Assembly (NCBI GenBank): GCA_050011095.1
Contig: JBEKJU010000138.1
Coordinates: 1-8,958 of the forward strand
Direction: 5' to 3'
Source: JBEKJU01 sp050011095
GTDB lineage: Bacteria > Desulfobacterota > Syntrophorhabdia > Syntrophorhabdales > WCHB1-27
Length of the DNA stretch: 8,958 nt
Positions 5,856-8,958 of this stretch are shown piece by piece. The translations under genes and the position numbers were made by a program. The number at the start of each line of letters is the position of its first letter. Positions within the stretch are counted from its first letter, which is position 1. The notes beneath the pieces were generated by a model. It was not told the DNA's origin and searched no databases. It worked only from the letters and a program-made list of their open reading frames with translations.

Positions 5856-7604
5856 TTATTCCACCACCATCAGGAGATCTTCCGGCTCAACGATCTCACC
5901 CTCGCAGGCACAAATCTCTTTCACCACTCCTCCATGGGGGCAATTCACGTGTCGTCTCATTTTCATCGCCTCAATCATTGCCACGAGGTCGCCGGCGTTT
6001 ACCCGATCGCCAACCTTCACCTCGAAGGAGAGCACGAGACCCGCCATTCCGGAAGTTACAGCGCCCGCCGGTAATTCCCCCCGTCTCTTTGCCGTATTCT
6101 CGTCACCGGTCTTCTCTGCCCCGAGGACCTGTTCGGCCCCGTCCCAAACGGGCTCGACCTTCACATTGTAAACTTCCCCGTCCACATCGACCCTGAACTC
6201 CCGGGGGGAGTCAAAGGGGACACGGGGACGGACTTCACGTTTCGCCGATGGTGTTTCAATTTTCTTCTTGGTTTGGCCGGTCTTAACGGGTCTTCCCGGA
6301 ACCATAATCTTGAGGAGGAGTTCGTCGTCCGAGAGCTCGGGACCAACTTCTTTCCGAATCTCTTCGAGTGGTTTGAATCTCCCTTGTGGCTGCCAGCTCG
6401 AAAGCTCCTTCGCCCTTTGCGTGGCCAGTATCTTGTCTTTGGCATTTTGCTCTATGGGACCCGCAGACTCCCCATAGAACCCCAGGATGTACTTGACAGC
6501 CTCATCGGTAACGTTCTTATACCTTTCCCCGGATAGAACGTTCTCAACGGCTTGAGCGCCCACCAGCTGGGAATAGGGCGTTGCCATGACAGGGTAGCCG
6601 AAGTCCTTGCGGACATGAATGATCTCTTCCAGCACCTCTTCCAGGCGGTCTCCCTTACCCACCTCGGCGAGCTGCCGCTTGAGGTTGGACATCATTCCTC
6701 CGGGGACCTGATGTTCAAAGTAGTAGAGGTCGTATTCCGGAGGAGTACCTGTCGGAAGATGCTCTTTTTCTGCAATCTCCGTGAAGTGATCTGATACCTT
6801 CTGCAGGGCATCCTCGTCCACTTCGCAGGTATAGCCCATACGGCGGGCATTCTTTATAATTGTTTTCATGGAAGGGAGGGAGGTGCCGTTGGCAAGGGGT
6901 CCTATAGCTGTATGGAGGATAGTAACCCCTGCTTTTATGGCCTCCAGATAACACAAGGGGGCAAGGCCCATGTTGCAGTGGGAGTGAAATTCTATAGGTA
7001 TACCGTCGCAGTTCTGGAGAACGGCAGCGAGTAGTTCGCGGGTCTGTTCGGGCGTAAGAACTCCGCCCGCATCCTCGATCCTGATCGAATCCACAATATC
7101 CTTCATCTCTGCTATCATTCTGGTCTTTCTTGCCCAGTGTTCGCTGGTATGGGCAGGGCTGAAGGTATACATGAGGCCGGCTACGTTCTTAGCGCCTTCG
7201 TTCTTTACTATCTCAGAGAAGTAACGGACAGCATCCATATCGGTCTGGTAATCGCAATTCCAGAAACTTCTTATGCCGTGGGCAACACATCTCTTTATCC
7301 AGAGCGCGATAATGTCGCGCGGTGTATCGATGTCGAAAGAAGCAAGGCTTGCGATCATGAATGAGGTCTCCAGCGGCGTTTTCGGCATCAGACTTGCCAG
7401 AATACGGATCCGCTCCCAAGGATCCTCATTGAGAACCCGAGCCTGCACCGTGATGCCATTGCCCCCGACGGTCCCTACCGCCTTGCATCCCACCTGATCC
7501 ATCACTTCAGCGATGGGAGCGATATGATCAGTCCTCATTGTAAAACCCCAGAGACTCTGCTGGGCATCCCTGAAGGTCTGATCGACAAATTCGATTTTAT
7601 CCAT
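5856..7604 (-). CDS. Divergent biotin-dependent carboxyltransferase (PycB/OadA-like) fused to a biotin carrier domain, 582 aa
   Basis: Residues 1 to about 280 form an HMGL/DRE-TIM-type carboxyltransferase barrel. About 290-440 is the conserved PycB/OadA C-terminal region (PGGMMSNL 301-308, TPYSQLVGAQAV 342-353, GERYKNV 359-365). A charged Lys/Pro-rich linker follows, and about 510-582 is a biotinyl domain with EAMKM at 545-549, where Lys548 carries biotin. Retained metal ligands are Asp13 (FRDAQQS) and the HSH pair His207/His209. The lysine normally carbamylated for metal binding (IKDMAG in pyruvate carboxylases) is Glu177 (IEDAG). The Arg-containing pyruvate-binding LRGQN-like stretch is replaced by MIASLAS (83-89), and the usual FRVFDAMND is replaced around FWNCDYQTD (114-122). 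The enzyme should move CO2 from biotin to an acceptor, but pyruvate is uncertain. No OadB-like membrane subunit is present. The ribosome binding site is AGAGGGG (7620-7614), nine bases before the ATG. Oxaloacetate decarboxylase alpha or a 2-oxoacid carboxylase are alternatives. Confidence 0.9.
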   Translation of the reverse strand: MDKIEFVDQTFRDAQQSLWGFTMRTDHIAPIAEVMDQVGCKAVGTVGGNGITVQARVLNEDPWERIRILASLMPKTPLETSFMIASLASFDIDTPRDIIALWIKRCVAHGIRSFWNCDYQTDMDAVRYFSEIVKNEGAKNVAGLMYTFSPAHTSEHWARKTRMIAEMKDIVDSIRIEDAGGVLTPEQTRELLAAVLQNCDGIPIEFHSHCNMGLAPLCYLEAIKAGVTILHTAIGPLANGTSLPSMKTIIKNARRMGYTCEVDEDALQKVSDHFTEIAEKEHLPTGTPPEYDLYYFEHQVPGGMMSNLKRQLAEVGKGDRLEEVLEEIIHVRKDFGYPVMATPYSQLVGAQAVENVLSGERYKNVTDEAVKYILGFYGESAGPIEQNAKDKILATQRAKELSSWQPQGRFKPLEEIRKEVGPELSDDELLLKIMVPGRPVKTGQTKKKIETPSAKREVRPRVPFDSPREFRVDVDGEVYNVKVEPVWDGAEQVLGAEKTGDENTAKRRGELPAGAVTSGMAGLVLSFEVKVGDRVNAGDLVAMIEAMKMRRHVNCPHGGVVKEICACEGEIVEPEDLLMVVE

Positions 7605-7691
7605 ATTGCCACACCCCTCTTTTCCGATGCTGGATCGGTCCTCTAGACAACGCCTTTTACCTTAATTCTGTTGACTTTTTTTGCGACTTAG

Positions 7692-8711
7692 CTAATTCAG
7701 CATCATATCAAGAACCCTGTCTATGGCGTCTTTGTACTTAGGCAATGGTTTCATTGGTCTTGCTTGCAAAAAATAAAGGCTTTGCTCTGGACTTTGACCA
7801 GAAGCATATGCCCATTCTATATCGGTCGGCTCCCCGAAATGGCGCTCGATCCTCATGGCCTCCCTCGCGAGGAGCCTCACCTCCTCGTCGGTAAGGGACG
7901 GCGCGTCCCGCAATTCGGCCGGGACGTCCACACACGCGGCACCGCCCGCCGACGGGACCACCTGCTTTGCCTTCGTGTTGACGACCTTACTGGTTATGAT
8001 TAAATCGTCCTTGGAGACATTGAACCGGTCGGGGTTGGTTACCCCCGACACAACGCTCTCGCCCAGCCCCCAGTTGCTCTCGATGACAGCTTCGGCGGTG
8101 TTGCCCGAGGTCGGGTTCGCGGTCATCAGCACGCCCGCGGCCTTCGCGTCGACGAGCTGGAGCACCGCGACGCCGATAGGGGCATAGTCAACAGCCAGGT
8201 TGTGGTCGTGCCGGTAGACGACCGCGCGGTATGTGTACGCGCTGCTCCACACGCGGAGCAGCTTCGTGACCACGTCGGCCTGACCGCTCACATTCAGGTA
8301 GCTCTCCATGGCGCCCGGCATGCTCACCGCGCCCGCCGAGCGCACGGCCACCGGCATATCATGCATGGAAGCCTCCTCGCATAGCCGCTCGTAGCTCCCG
8401 AGCACAACGTCGGAGATCTCGGCCGGGACCTGCTGCGACTCGATCAGGGCCCTCATGGCGTTGCTCAGCCTCTGCCCCTTGCTCGGAACATGGAGATCCC
8501 CCCCTTCCTTTTCGAAAAGCCGCCTCATTTCTCCGGCGATGCCCGTCAGCTCGACGAATCTTTCCCACCCGTGAACAGAGACCGCGAATCCGCGTGGGAC
8601 GCGCACGCCGATGCTCGCGAGCTCCCCCAGGTTCGCGCACTTCTTGCCAACGATTTCGTTATCCTCCTTGCACAACTCGTCTATCCAGTAGACCACTTTC
8701 TTCCGTTTCAT
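7692..8711 (-). CDS. Free-standing PEP synthase/PPDK-type ATP-binding domain protein (phenylphosphate synthase PpsB-like), 339 aa
   Basis: This protein consists only of the N-terminal ATP-binding part of a PEP synthase/pyruvate phosphate dikinase. It should cleave ATP and pass phosphate to a histidine on the separate swivel protein encoded just upstream. Visible motifs are VGKKCANLGEL (21-31, Lys24), VAVRSAG (121-127, Arg124) with a PPDK-like SMPGAMES loop (130-137), WGLGE (214-218), DIEW (307-310, Glu309) and FLQARP (324-329, Gln326/Arg328). The protein ends soon after QARP, where a full-length PEP synthase (about 790 residues) would continue into the histidine domain. A split of this kind, with the His-domain gene first, is known for phenylphosphate synthase of Thauera aromatica; a split PEP synthase or another dikinase is also possible. 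Its last 50-60 codons are far less GC-rich than the rest. The ribosome binding site is a G run (8724-8720), eight bases before the ATG. The domain call is firm and the substrate unknown. Confidence 0.88.
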   Translation of the reverse strand: MKRKKVVYWIDELCKEDNEIVGKKCANLGELASIGVRVPRGFAVSVHGWERFVELTGIAGEMRRLFEKEGGDLHVPSKGQRLSNAMRALIESQQVPAEISDVVLGSYERLCEEASMHDMPVAVRSAGAVSMPGAMESYLNVSGQADVVTKLLRVWSSAYTYRAVVYRHDHNLAVDYAPIGVAVLQLVDAKAAGVLMTANPTSGNTAEAVIESNWGLGESVVSGVTNPDRFNVSKDDLIITSKVVNTKAKQVVPSAGGAACVDVPAELRDAPSLTDEEVRLLAREAMRIERHFGEPTDIEWAYASGQSPEQSLYFLQARPMKPLPKYKDAIDRVLDMMLN

Positions 8712-8745
8712 AACCGCAACCCCCTGACGTTCGCGCTATAGCTGT

Positions 8746-8769
8746 TGCCGGGCGCCAGGGCGCCCGGCA
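8746..8769 (-). other. GC-rich perfect inverted repeat (hairpin) between the two dikinase genes
   Basis: Eleven bases pair perfectly: 8746-8756 (TGCCGGGCGCC) with 8759-8769, and only two bases lie between them, so the top pair must open. It starts in the 65-base gap eight bases after the swivel-protein stop codon. No T run follows on the transcribed strand, so it is not a standard intrinsic terminator. It may protect the upstream message end or reduce read-through, setting the ratio of the two subunits. Confidence 0.6.
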
Positions 8770-8776
8770 CATGGTG

Positions 8777-8958
8777 TCAATCCTTCACCCAAACCCTGCA
8801 AAGATTCCCGTCTACCTTGACGTGCTGTCCCGTCACTATCTTCTTGGTCGCCTCCTGGGTGCCGACAACCGCGGGAACGCCGAACTCCCTCGCGACAATC
8901 AGCGCGTGGGTCAGATAGCCGCCGCCGTCGGTCACAACTGCCTTGACGATATTGAATA
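8777..8958 (-). CDS. C-terminal phosphohistidine swivel domain of a PEP-utilising enzyme (PpsA-like; N-terminus off the right edge)
   Basis: Only the last 60 codons are present. They read through the mobile phosphohistidine domain of the PEP synthase/PPDK family: TDGGGYLTHALIVAREFG is followed by VPAVVGT, matching the classical pattern GG-x(3)-H with Ile-Ala-Arg-Glu-x-Gly-Ile-Pro-Ala-Val-Val-Gly. The His in LTHALI is the expected phosphate carrier, 42 residues before the C-terminus. The protein ends right after this domain, so the swivel unit is C-terminal and the ATP-binding unit is on the next gene. This is the arrangement I recall for phenylphosphate synthase PpsA and PpsB. PEP synthase with its domains split over two genes is the main alternative. 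The N-terminal part, which would bind the phosphate acceptor and so tell the substrate, is outside the window. The stop is TGA at 8779-8777. Confidence 0.85.
   Translation of the reverse strand, partial: FNIVKAVVTDGGGYLTHALIVAREFGVPAVVGTQEATKKIVTGQHVKVDGNLCRVWVKD

Noticed and set aside
5856..7604. Na+-pumping oxaloacetate decarboxylase alpha subunit
   Set aside because: No OadB or OadG gene is beside it, a biotin carboxylase gene follows it, and its active-site residues differ from OadA. A carboxylase role fits better, though a decarboxylase is not excluded.
7605..7691. Promoter or terminator in the 87-base gap before the carboxyltransferase gene
   Set aside because: A 5-base hairpin (7624-7628 with 7634-7638) and an A run are present, but there is no terminator-type stem plus U run and no convincing -35/-10 pair. 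Only the ribosome binding site is supported.

Overview
The window is a single block of protein-coding genes, all read from the minus strand (right to left). It has moderately high GC, good ribosome binding sites and short gaps. The gene content suggests an anaerobic or syntrophic bacterium that degrades ketones, aromatics or organic acids. A Desulfobacterota/Syntrophorhabdus-like lineage is my low-confidence guess from overall protein character; no marker gene confirms it. There is no tRNA, rRNA, CRISPR array, transposase, transporter or regulator, and no gene-free stretch longer than about 160 bases.

In transcription order: (1) the C-terminal end of a phosphohistidine 'swivel' protein of the PEP-synthase/PPDK type (8777-8958, continues off the right edge); (2) a free-standing ATP-binding domain of the same enzyme class (7692-8711); (3) a biotin-dependent carboxyltransferase fused to a biotin carrier domain (5856-7604); (4) a biotin carboxylase (4352-5854); (5) a Tm-1-like/UPF0261 protein (3132-4355); (6) an AMP-forming acyl-CoA ligase (1379-2974); (7) an SDR oxidoreductase (482-1249); (8) a second SDR cut by the left edge (1-432). 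Genes 3-4 are 1 base apart and genes 4-5 overlap by 4 bases (ATGA), so these three are probably translated as a unit.

The first two genes together make a split dikinase. This layout, with the His-domain gene before the ATP-domain gene, is known from phenylphosphate synthase of anaerobic phenol degraders. Genes 3 and 4 form a two-polypeptide biotin carboxylase of the PycA/PycB type, with no membrane decarboxylase subunit in the window. The biotin carboxylase keeps every key residue I can check. The carboxyltransferase does not: the metal-binding lysine that is normally carbamylated is Glu177, and residues that contact pyruvate in pyruvate carboxylase are changed, while Asp13, His207, His209 and the biotin lysine are kept. 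A plain anaplerotic pyruvate carboxylase is therefore doubtful.

The most interesting reading, which is inference, is an undescribed ATP-driven activation and carboxylation module. In it the split dikinase and the biotin carboxylase act on one substrate or on successive substrates, the Tm-1-like protein supplies an unknown step, the CoA ligase activates the resulting acid, and the SDRs oxidise or reduce hydroxy/keto intermediates. The ordinary alternative is a gluconeogenic PEP plus oxaloacetate cassette beside an unrelated CoA ligase/SDR cluster. The 157-base gap with a possible promoter between genes 5 and 6 leaves room for that.
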